In this document: positions 7,542 to 14,810 of the stretch, piece after piece
Layout: the number at the start of each line of letters is the position of its first letter
Numbering within the stretch: the stretch's first letter is position 1
NCBI RefSeq assembly: GCF_004793475.1
Contig: NZ_SRYZ01000038.1
Location: forward strand, 1-35,681
DNA length: 35,681 nucleotides
Reading direction: 5' to 3'
Origin: Bacteroides muris (ex Afrizal et al. 2022)
GTDB lineage: Bacteria > Bacteroidota > Bacteroidia > Bacteroidales > Bacteroidaceae
Notes under the pieces: generated by a model
What the model saw: the letters and a program-made list of their open reading frames with translations, nothing else
What the model was told of the DNA's origin: nothing
Databases searched by the model: none
Made by a program: the position numbers and the translations under genes

Positions 7542-9050
7542 ATGAATGTTATCACCAAACTGATGTACTCTATTCATAGGATACTGGGCACTTTGCTCTG
7601 TATCCTATTTCTCATGTGGTTCCTCTCCGCCTTCGTGATGATGTACCACCGCTTTCCCCGTGTCAGCGCCAAAGAGAAAATGCAAAAGCTGGATATGCTC
7701 TCCCAAACCGGAGACTCACTTCCGGACATCTCCTCCGTCACAGCCCGCCTGCCCCGTGGCGTAAAGGTCAGGTCTACGATACTGAACCTCAATGCCGGAC
7801 ACCCCGAGTTCAGCTTTAGTACCACAAAAGGCACGTTTCATTTCCTTGCCGATTCCACCATCTCACGACCCTCTCTGGACAGCGAGCACCTGCACCGGAC
7901 AGCAGCTTTGTGGTGTTCTTCTCCCATTACCCGCATCGACACCCTCCACTCTCTGGACCAATGGATTCCCTTCGCTGAACTGAAAAAGGAAATGCCCATT
8001 TATAAAATATACTTTGCCGATGATGCCAGGACACAGCTCTATCTGAGTTCACAAAACGGTGAGGCCTTGCAGTTCTCCAACAGAAGCGAACGCTTCTGGG
8101 CATGGCTGGGTGCCATTCCCCACTGGGTATACTTCACCTGGCTGCGGCAGGACACCGTCCTTTGGACTAAGACCGTCATCTGGCTCACAGCTCTGGGTTG
8201 TCTCATGGTCATTGCCGGCATTTGGGTGACTGTAGATGTATGGCGTAAGACGCACCGAAGCCGCCATCCCAAGTTCTCCCCCTACCGAAAAAGATGGTAT
8301 CACTGGCACTACGTCAGCGGAATATTTTTCGGCATCTTCGTACTGACCTTCACCTTCAGCGGCATGATGTCTCTGGCAGACATTCCCGAATGGATTCATA
8401 AACCGGCACTGAAGAAAGGCAGCGCCACACGCACGCTCCATGCCCGTGCCCCACAACCGGAGGATTACCCCTTGGACTACCGCCGTGTCATAGCTGCCTA
8501 TCCCCAAGCTTTGCAGATAGAGTGGCGCAACTTCCGCGAACATCCCTACTACATCGTAAAAGATAGAAAAAACGAGTATTACATCGATGCCGCCGACAGC
8601 CTGCCGCGTCCGTTACAACTCTCCGAAGAAGAAATCCTGAAAGGCGTGGAAAGCATTTATACCTCCCAGCGTGATTCTTCACAACATATCCCCGGCATAC
8701 GTATCTCCCGGCTCGAACATTTCGAGACCTACTATCGCGACATGAGCAATATGTATCGCGGACGACCCCAGCTTCCCGTCTGGAAGATTACGGTGAACGA
8801 CCCGGACCGGAGCGTCTATTACATTCACCCGGAAACGGGAATCATCCACCATGTAGACACCTCCTCCCGCTGGAAATACTGGAGCTATACAGCCCTGCAC
8901 CGCATGCGTCTGCCCGGTCTGAACTCCAATGCCACCCTGCGCAAGACTGTGCTTTGGGTATTGCTGCTTGGAGGTACAGCCGTTTGCATCACGGGTGTGG
9001 CGTTAAGTGTGAATTATATAAGAAGAAAATGCTGCAAAAAACAAAGATAG
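7542..9050 (+). CDS. PepSY-associated inner-membrane protein, XusC-like
   Basis: A 502-residue PepSY_TM family protein with four apparent membrane helices: about 10-32, 210-232, 253-277 and 468-490. Large extracytoplasmic regions with PepSY-like character lie between helices 1 and 2 and between 3 and 4. Histidines next to helices (IHRILG near the start, YHWHYVSG at about 252, ALHRMRLPG near the end) are typical of PepSY reductases thought to bind heme and pass electrons to ferric chelates. XusC of the xenosiderophore system belongs to this class. Here it would sit beside the receptor, DUF4374 protein and CbiK, and could reduce an imported metal complex; that is inference. Confidence 0.83.
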   Translation: MNVITKLMYSIHRILGTLLCILFLMWFLSAFVMMYHRFPRVSAKEKMQKLDMLSQTGDSLPDISSVTARLPRGVKVRSTILNLNAGHPEFSFSTTKGTFHFLADSTISRPSLDSEHLHRTAALWCSSPITRIDTLHSLDQWIPFAELKKEMPIYKIYFADDARTQLYLSSQNGEALQFSNRSERFWAWLGAIPHWVYFTWLRQDTVLWTKTVIWLTALGCLMVIAGIWVTVDVWRKTHRSRHPKFSPYRKRWYHWHYVSGIFFGIFVLTFTFSGMMSLADIPEWIHKPALKKGSATRTLHARAPQPEDYPLDYRRVIAAYPQALQIEWRNFREHPYYIVKDRKNEYYIDAADSLPRPLQLSEEEILKGVESIYTSQRDSSQHIPGIRISRLEHFETYYRDMSNMYRGRPQLPVWKITVNDPDRSVYYIHPETGIIHHVDTSSRWKYWSYTALHRMRLPGLNSNATLRKTVLWVLLLGGTAVCITGVALSVNYIRRKCCKKQR

Positions 9051-9107
9051 AGAAGAGAGTACCTACTAATAGCTATTCTACCATCGCAGTATAACAACTA
9101 TTAAGTA

Positions 9108-9138
9108 TTTCACCCTCCGATAATGGTATGTACCTTTG
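9108..9138 (+). promoter_or_regulatory. Promoter for the second receptor operon
   Basis: TACCTTTG (9131-9138) fits the -7 consensus, with TTTC at 9108-9111 exactly 19 bases upstream. The gap between genes is about 115 bases and contains no cobalamin riboswitch, so this unit is probably regulated differently from the first receptor operon. Confidence 0.65.
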
Positions 9139-9164
9139 CAGCGTTATATAAAATAAAATAATAT

Positions 9165-11234
9165 ATGATAAAGCAAAGACTTCTCACAGCTCTCCTTATG
9201 GGAGGAATCATCGCCACCGGTGCCTACGCACAAGCCGAAAAAGGTGACAGCGACGATATGACCAAGAAAACTCACGAGTTGAACCCGGTCGTAGTAACGG
9301 GTACGGGTACACATCAGCGACTGAAGAACACTCCGTCTCCGGTATCGGTTATCACTGCCAACGAGATAAAGCGTGCCGGTATCACCGACTTCCAGCAGGC
9401 CTTGACCATGATGGTACCCTCGCTCTCCTTCCGTCCGAACGCGATGGGGTCCTATCTGATGATGAACGGACTCTCCAACAAGCACGTGCTGATATTGGTA
9501 AACGGACGCAAGGTCACGGGAGACATCACCGGTAACATCGACCTCAACCAAATAGACATGACCCGCGTCAAGCGCATCGAGGTGCTGAACGGAGCAGCTT
9601 CTTCCCTTTATGGTTCGGATGCCATCGGCGGTGTAATCAATATCATTACCAACGAGCCTAAAGATGTGGTAGCCTTCAGCAGCAATAGCAGCTATACGAG
9701 AAAGAATCAATTCTCCCAAGGCTTGAATCTGGACATCGCCCAAGGAAAAATAGGGTCCTATACTTCCTATAAATACGACCACTCCGACGGTTGGCAAAAC
9801 AGCCATCTGACAGAAGATGGAGAAGACATCATCGAAACGATTGCCCCGCTCTCCCTGGGCTACAGCTCGAATAACTTTTCGCAGAAGTTTACCTATGATG
9901 CTACGGACCAGCTTTCCTTCTATGCCAACGGCGGATACTATAACCGCGGACTCGAACGTCCGGTAGAACGCGAAGACATCACCGGCGGAAGCAAGTACAA
10001 CACTGCCTACGAAGGTTACAACTGGGGGGCAGGCGCCAAATACAAACTGAGTAAACGCAACGTTATCCAGTTTGACTATTCAGGAAACAATTACGCATCA
10101 CGCTACAAATACCTGATAGAAAACAGCGGATACCTGCCCGGACAGTATGCGCTTACCAAGCTTCAGAAATTCCATGATGCCGAGTTGAAAGGTATCTTCG
10201 GTTTTACAACCAACAGCACTACGGTGTTCGGTGTGGACTATCGCCGTGAAGTGCTCCGCCGTCCCGACTCTGATTTGGACAAAAGTGTCTATACGACATC
10301 AGCCTACGGCCAGCATGAAGTGAAGCTATGGAACCATCTGACCGGTGTTGTGGGTGTACGCTACGACCATCACGAACAGACGGGTGGACGCTTCACCCCC
10401 AAAGTGGCAGCCATGTACAACATAGGCAACTTCAATGTACGTGCCACCTATGCTGCCGGATTCCGCGCTCCGGGCATCGACGAGCTCTACTACCACATGT
10501 TCAAGAAGACAATGGGTACACGAGCCACCATCTCATTGGGTGACGAGAACCTCGACCCCGAACGCAGCAACTATTACTCCATCAACATGGAATACCGTAC
10601 CAACCGTTTCAGTGCTTCTGTCACCGGTTACCTGAACTATGTAAAGAACATGGTAACTTCCAAATCCACTAAATTCGATGACCTACCGGAAGCAGAGCAG
10701 AACCAGTTGCGTGAAGAGTTCCCCGAAATCAGTGACCTTTCATCCACGAAAAACCTAAGTGTCAAGAACTACTTCAATTTCGAGAAAGCTACCGTCAAAG
10801 GCTTTGAAGTGAACTTGAACGGCAATCTGTTCCCGGGCTTCACCCTGGCCGGAAACTATACCTACGCCTATGGACGCGGTCTGAACGAAGGAGGCGAATG
10901 GCAAAACATCGAGCGCAGCATACGCCATACAGCCACCATCACCGGAAACTATACACACAGCTGGAGCGACTATACCTTGAACCTCAACTTGAACGGTCGT
11001 CTGCAAAGCAAAGTCTATTATCCGGGTGACGCGGACGGCAATGCTCCGGGTTACGGCATCTGGAACCTCAATACCCGCCATACCTTCGACGGCTTCCGCA
11101 ACTTTGTCATCGAACCGGGCATCGGCATAGACAATATCTTCAACAAGAAGGACAACCGCCCGCTGAACAAGAACTTCGCCTTGTATTCTCCGGGACGTTC
11201 GGTAGTAATCAGCCTGGCACTCAGACTAAAATAA
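9165..11234 (+). CDS. TonB-dependent receptor, heme/tetrapyrrole-receptor-like
   Basis: A 689-residue TonB-dependent receptor without the N-terminal beta-sandwich of the first receptor. The signal peptide ends around residue 22 (AYA), followed by a TonB box (VVVTGTGT, about 42-49), a plug domain (about 55-170, with LVNGRKVTGD and SLYGSDAIGGVINI) and the barrel to the C terminus. It has a FRAP motif at about 433-436, a His shortly after (ELYYH) and an NLDPERS segment. This resembles the FRAP-His-NPxL signature of heme receptors such as HmuR. With an exported CbiK 34 bases downstream, tetrapyrrole or metal-tetrapyrrole uptake is the best guess. A BtuB-like corrinoid role remains possible. Confidence 0.85.
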   Translation: MIKQRLLTALLMGGIIATGAYAQAEKGDSDDMTKKTHELNPVVVTGTGTHQRLKNTPSPVSVITANEIKRAGITDFQQALTMMVPSLSFRPNAMGSYLMMNGLSNKHVLILVNGRKVTGDITGNIDLNQIDMTRVKRIEVLNGAASSLYGSDAIGGVINIITNEPKDVVAFSSNSSYTRKNQFSQGLNLDIAQGKIGSYTSYKYDHSDGWQNSHLTEDGEDIIETIAPLSLGYSSNNFSQKFTYDATDQLSFYANGGYYNRGLERPVEREDITGGSKYNTAYEGYNWGAGAKYKLSKRNVIQFDYSGNNYASRYKYLIENSGYLPGQYALTKLQKFHDAELKGIFGFTTNSTTVFGVDYRREVLRRPDSDLDKSVYTTSAYGQHEVKLWNHLTGVVGVRYDHHEQTGGRFTPKVAAMYNIGNFNVRATYAAGFRAPGIDELYYHMFKKTMGTRATISLGDENLDPERSNYYSINMEYRTNRFSASVTGYLNYVKNMVTSKSTKFDDLPEAEQNQLREEFPEISDLSSTKNLSVKNYFNFEKATVKGFEVNLNGNLFPGFTLAGNYTYAYGRGLNEGGEWQNIERSIRHTATITGNYTHSWSDYTLNLNLNGRLQSKVYYPGDADGNAPGYGIWNLNTRHTFDGFRNFVIEPGIGIDNIFNKKDNRPLNKNFALYSPGRSVVISLALRLK

Positions 11235-11268
11235 TCTCTCCATAACGCATTTAGAAACAACAACAATT

Positions 11269-12093
11269 ATGAAACATTTTTTCATCACTCTCTATTTACT
11301 CGGCATCAGCCTCTTCTCCTCCGCACAACAAGAGGAGAAGGCGGCTCTGCTCATCACCCATTATGGCAGTTCGGACCCTCAGACACGTGCCTTGACGCTC
11401 GACGTCGTGACCCGTGAGGCACAAGAAGCCTTTCCGCAGTTTACAGTGCGCGAAGCATACATCTCGCCGATTGTACGAAAAAGACTTGCCAAGGAGGGTG
11501 TGTACAAAGACAGCCCTACGGATGCACTGCTGAAACTTCACGCCGAAGGCTACCAGACCATCTACGTCCAGAGCACCACCTTGATAGAAGGCAGTGAGAT
11601 GACCTCCGTCCGCAGGGATGCAGACAAGCTCCGTCCCTTCTTCAAGGAGATAAAAGTGGGGAATCCCCTGCTCTACTCCGTCGAAGATTGCGAGAAGGTA
11701 ATCGACATACTGACCGCTGAACAGCCGGGAAAGAAAGAAGACATTGTCTATGTGGGGCACGGCAACCAGCTACCCAGCACGGCTACTTACGCCATGCTCG
11801 ACTTCATGATGAAAGCCCATGGACTGAAGAACTTCCACGTCAGCACCATTGAAGGATACCCTACCCTGGACGCAACCCTGCTGCAACTGAAAGAGACACG
11901 CCCCAAGAACGTGACATTGGTTCCGTTGCTGCTGGTATGCGGCAACCATACCAAGGAAGACATTGCCGGCGTGTGGAAGACGGAACTTGAAAAGCAAGGC
12001 TATCAAGTGAATGTACGCATGCAGGGACTGGGCGAAAACAAAGCCATCCGCCAGCTCTATATGGAACACATCAAAGCCATGCTAAAAGATTGA
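11269..12093 (+). CDS. cbiK: Exported CbiK-family chelatase, copy 2
   Basis: A 274-residue paralogue of the chelatase at 6525, with its own signal peptide (about 1-19, ending FSSAQ), so also predicted periplasmic. The three metal-site residues are kept: His164 (VGHG), Glu195 (TIEGYP) and His227 (CGNHTKED). The last motif differs from copy 1 (GDHAKND), with Asn in place of Asp and a Cys before it, which may change metal or substrate choice. It lacks the His-containing N-terminal stretch of copy 1. It lies 34 bases after the second receptor and is almost certainly cotranscribed with it. Metal insertion into, or removal from, the receptor's cargo is inferred. Confidence 0.86.
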   Translation: MKHFFITLYLLGISLFSSAQQEEKAALLITHYGSSDPQTRALTLDVVTREAQEAFPQFTVREAYISPIVRKRLAKEGVYKDSPTDALLKLHAEGYQTIYVQSTTLIEGSEMTSVRRDADKLRPFFKEIKVGNPLLYSVEDCEKVIDILTAEQPGKKEDIVYVGHGNQLPSTATYAMLDFMMKAHGLKNFHVSTIEGYPTLDATLLQLKETRPKNVTLVPLLLVCGNHTKEDIAGVWKTELEKQGYQVNVRMQGLGENKAIRQLYMEHIKAMLKD

Positions 12094-12105
12094 TAACCAG
12101 CAAGC

Positions 12106-12192
12106 GTAAAAGGGCTACACCTTTTACATACCAAGGCTACACCCTTTGCTCCGGATGGCTACACCATTCCGGACAAAGGGTGTAGCTCTTTT
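12106..12192. repeat. Array of GGCTACACC repeats at 22-bp spacing
   Basis: GGCTACACC occurs three times in direct orientation at 12113-12121, 12135-12143 and 12157-12165, exactly 22 bases apart, followed by an inverted copy (GGTGTAGC, 12179-12186). Copy 1 sits in the loop of a perfect GTAAAAG/CTTTTAC hairpin. Copy 3 sits between two TCCGGA arms, and the inverted copy between AAAG and CTTT. The arms differ between copies but remain self-complementary. A larger 13-bp pairing (12136-12148 with 12174-12186) is also possible. It could be an operator for the adjacent AraC protein, an RNA element or a terminator after cbiK copy 2. Confidence 0.75.
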
Positions 12193-12204
12193 CAATGTAC
12201 ACAG

Positions 12205-12280
12205 ATTACGGACATTTGTAACCATATTACGGATTCCTCCTCCTGCGATGTGGAACTTTCCGGATTATTCTCTACATTTG
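12205..12280 (+). promoter_or_regulatory. Promoter region of the AraC gene with a 21-bp-spaced repeat
   Basis: ATTACGGA occurs at 12205-12212 and 12226-12233, 21 bases apart, a spacing typical of AraC-family half-sites on one DNA face. A -7 candidate TACATTTG lies at 12273-12280, about 23 bases before the ATG at 12303. No clean -33 box is seen, as is common for activated promoters. Confidence 0.5.
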
Positions 12281-12302
12281 TACAGCACTAACAGGAACGT
12301 TT

Positions 12303-13202
12303 ATGGAAGAAGTAATCAAGCTCAATGCAGTAGACCAATACAACAAGATGTTCGGTCTCGAAACCCTGCACCCGCTGGTCAGCGTAGTCGACTTGTCCGA
12401 AGCCACCGGATACCCCAGACATTTCACGTTGAACTATGGCGTATACGCCCTTTTCCTCAAAAATACCAAATGCGGAGATATACGCTATGGAAAACAGTTT
12501 TACGATTACCAGGAAGGCACGGTAACCAGCTTCGCCCCGGGCCAGGTGACCGAGGTCAACATGCTGGAAGGTATGCAGCCCAGCGCCTCCGGCCTGCTGT
12601 TCCACCCCGACTTGATAAAAGGCACCTCGCTGGGACAGGGAATAAAGCAGTATTCCTTCTTTTCCTATTCCTCTACCGAGGCACTGCATTTGTCCGAAGA
12701 CGAGAAAGAAATCTTCCTCGACTGTCTGAAGAAGATTAAGATGGAAATCCAACGCCCCATCGACAAGCACAGCAAGGGTCTGATTGCACGCAACATCGAA
12801 CTGCTGCTGGACTACTGCATGCGTTTCTACGAACGCCAGTTCATCACCCGCTCGGCAGCCAACAAAGATATCCTGATGAAATTCGAAGCACTGATAGACG
12901 ACTATTTCCAGAGCGACAAACCGCAGACCGAAGGACTGCCTTCCGTGAAATACTTCGCAGACAAAGTGTTCCTCTCCTCCAACTATTTCGGAGATTTGGT
13001 GAAGAAGGAAACCGGAAAGACTGCGCAAGAATATATCCAGAACAAAATCATCGACCTGGCCAAAGAAATGATTATAGGAAGCGGGAAGACAGTCAGCCAG
13101 ATTGCCTATGAGCTGGGATACCAGTATTCGCAGCACTTCAACCGCGTGTTCAAGAAGAACGTAGGCTATACTCCGAGCGAATACCGGCACTTACAGGTTT
13201 AG
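12303..13202 (+). CDS. AraC-family transcription regulator
   Basis: A 299-residue regulator with an N-terminal cupin-like sensing region (about 20-130) and a C-terminal AraC double helix-turn-helix (about 205-299). The C-terminal part includes FADKVFLSSNYFGDLVKKETG and the second-helix signature ending in GYTPSEYR. It lies between the receptor/CbiK unit and the cbi operon, about 210 bases after the former and 94 before the latter, so it may control either or both. Phased direct repeats on its upstream side are possible binding sites. The ligand it senses is unknown. Confidence 0.88.
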   Translation: MEEVIKLNAVDQYNKMFGLETLHPLVSVVDLSEATGYPRHFTLNYGVYALFLKNTKCGDIRYGKQFYDYQEGTVTSFAPGQVTEVNMLEGMQPSASGLLFHPDLIKGTSLGQGIKQYSFFSYSSTEALHLSEDEKEIFLDCLKKIKMEIQRPIDKHSKGLIARNIELLLDYCMRFYERQFITRSAANKDILMKFEALIDDYFQSDKPQTEGLPSVKYFADKVFLSSNYFGDLVKKETGKTAQEYIQNKIIDLAKEMIIGSGKTVSQIAYELGYQYSQHFNRVFKKNVGYTPSEYRHLQV

Positions 13203-13217
13203 ACAATAAGGATTCAC

Positions 13218-13279
13218 CACAGATTACGCGGATTAGCACAGAGTTTTTTCGGTTTCATCAAATATAAGTTCTATCTTTG
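13218..13279 (+). promoter_or_regulatory. Promoter and repeat upstream of cbiHC
   Basis: A TATCTTTG -7 box at 13272-13279 lies 21 bases downstream of TTTC (13247-13250). The 11-mer CACAGATTACG at 13218-13228 also occurs at 12200-12210 before the araC gene, and is followed here by a related GGATTAGCACAGAG. It may be a shared regulator site or part of a dispersed intergenic repeat. Confidence 0.5.
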
Positions 13280-13295
13280 TATGCCAATAGAACAT

Positions 13296-14711
13296 ATGGA
13301 TATGAAACACCCCAAAATAATTGTTGCCGGTATCGGACCGGGCAATGAATCGGATATAACTCCCGCCGTAATTTCCGCTTTGCAAGAATCAGATGTAGTG
13401 GTGGGATATAAGTATTATTTCCAATTTGTAATCCCTTATCTCCACCCCTCAACAACATGCATAGATACCGGCATGAAGCGTGAGCGCGCCCGTGCCGAGC
13501 AGGCTTTCGAGCTGGCAGAGCAGGGAAAGACGGTCTGCGTCATCAGTTCCGGGGATGCGGGCATCTATGGTATGACGCCGCTTGTCTACGAGATGAAGCG
13601 GGAAAGGAACAGCAACGTGGAAATCGTTTCGCTGCCGGGCATCAGCGCTTTCCAAAAGGCAGCCTCACTGCTGGGAGCTCCCGTGGGACATGACTTCTGC
13701 GTCATCTCCCTTTCGGACCTGATGACTCCCTGGGAACGTATTGAAAGGCGTATCATCGCAGCCGCTGCCGCCGACTTCGTGACGGCAGTCTACAACCCCA
13801 AAAGTGAAGGACGCTACTGGCAGCTTTACCGCTTGAAAGAACTCTTTCTGCAGGAAGGACGCTCACCGGAAACGCCCGTGGGATATGTACGCCAGGCAGG
13901 ACGCCCGGAACAAGCGGTACACATCACCACGCTGGGAGATTTCAATCCCGAAGAGGTGGATATGTTTACAGTCGTATTGATAGGCAACTCACAGTCCTAC
14001 GAATGGAACGGAGCCTTCATCACTCCGCGCGGCTATTACCGGGACACGAATACCGAAGCCACGGGCATCGGGCAAGACATCATGATTCGCAGTTTCCGCA
14101 CCATCGAAAAGGAACTGAAGAACAAACATATTCCCCTCGACCATAAATGGGCTTTACTCCATGCCATACATACCACCGCCGATTTTGAAATGGAGTATCT
14201 GCTGCATACGGACGAAGGTGCCGTGGCTTCCTTGTATCAAGCCATCGAGAAAGGCGGAATCAAGACCATTGTCACAGACGTCACGATGGCAGCCAGCGGT
14301 ATCCGCAAAGGAGCTTTGCAGCGGCTGGGCGTAGAGGTGAAATGTTACCTCGGCGACCCGCGCACGGCGACGATGGCTGCAGAGAAAGGCATCACCCGTA
14401 CCCAGGCAGGCATCCGCCTGGCTGTGGAGGAGCATCCCGATGCTTTCTTTGTATTCGGCAATGCACCTACGGCACTTATGGAACTCTGCGACCTGATACG
14501 TAAGGGCAAGGCACATCCGGCGGGCATTGTTGCTGCACCGGTAGGCTTCGTGCATGTGCAGGAGTCCAAACACATGGTGAAACCCTTTACGGAAATACCC
14601 AAGATTATCGTAGAAGGACGTAAGGGAGGCAGTAACTTAGCTGCCACGCTGGTGAACTCCGTGCTGTGCTACAACGATGCGGAGCAGTTGCGCCCGGGCA
14701 GGGATGTGTAA
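13296..14711 (+). CDS. cbiHC: Fused cobalt-factor/precorrin-3B C17-methyltransferase and precorrin-8X methylmutase
   Basis: A bifunctional corrin-ring enzyme. The N-terminal half (about 1-245) is CbiH/CobJ, a tetrapyrrole methylase with GIGPGNESDITP near residue 12 and SSGDAGIYGM; it methylates C17 and contracts the ring. The C-terminal half (about 255-470) is CbiC/CobH, the methylmutase that moves the C11 methyl to C12, with the catalytic His at about 292 in IHTTADFEME. An ATG at 13281 is in frame, but it is only 2 bases past the -7 box, so transcripts would start after it. I therefore chose 13296; 13302 is also possible. It is the first gene of the cbi block. Confidence 0.92.
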   Translation: MDMKHPKIIVAGIGPGNESDITPAVISALQESDVVVGYKYYFQFVIPYLHPSTTCIDTGMKRERARAEQAFELAEQGKTVCVISSGDAGIYGMTPLVYEMKRERNSNVEIVSLPGISAFQKAASLLGAPVGHDFCVISLSDLMTPWERIERRIIAAAAADFVTAVYNPKSEGRYWQLYRLKELFLQEGRSPETPVGYVRQAGRPEQAVHITTLGDFNPEEVDMFTVVLIGNSQSYEWNGAFITPRGYYRDTNTEATGIGQDIMIRSFRTIEKELKNKHIPLDHKWALLHAIHTTADFEMEYLLHTDEGAVASLYQAIEKGGIKTIVTDVTMAASGIRKGALQRLGVEVKCYLGDPRTATMAAEKGITRTQAGIRLAVEEHPDAFFVFGNAPTALMELCDLIRKGKAHPAGIVAAPVGFVHVQESKHMVKPFTEIPKIIVEGRKGGSNLAATLVNSVLCYNDAEQLRPGRDV

Positions 14712-14728
14712 GTGAAAAGAGACATTCC

Positions 14729-14810
14729 ATAACATTACTTGTTACGACCGATAACATTACTTGTTATGCCCCCTTACATTACTTGATATTTTCATAAGAT
14801 TACTCATTGA
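14729..14810. repeat. Four phased direct repeats between cbiHC and cbiET
   Basis: The core ACATTACTTG occurs at 14732-14741, 14754-14763 and 14776-14785, with a degenerate fourth copy (AGATTACTCA) at 14797-14806. The spacings are 22, 22 and 21 bases. The first two copies extend to ATAACATTACTTGTTA, a TAACA/TGTTA inverted repeat around TTACT. The array fills almost the whole 99-base gap and runs into the cbiET start codon. It has the same period as the GGCTACACC array at 12106 but a different core. A DNA operator or a tandem RNA element are both possible. Confidence 0.8.

Noticed and set aside
9051..9164. Cobalamin riboswitch before the second receptor
   Set aside because: The gap is only about 115 bases and lacks the B12 box and the GGGAA core; it contains a plain promoter.
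12288..13190. A 300-codon open frame on minus opposite the AraC gene
   Set aside because: The plus frame has the full AraC helix-turn-helix; the minus frame shows no family features.
14729..14810. CRISPR array
   Set aside because: The period is 22 bases with a 10-16 base repeat and 6-12 base remainder, only four copies with decay, and there are no cas genes. Repeat and spacer lengths do not fit CRISPR.
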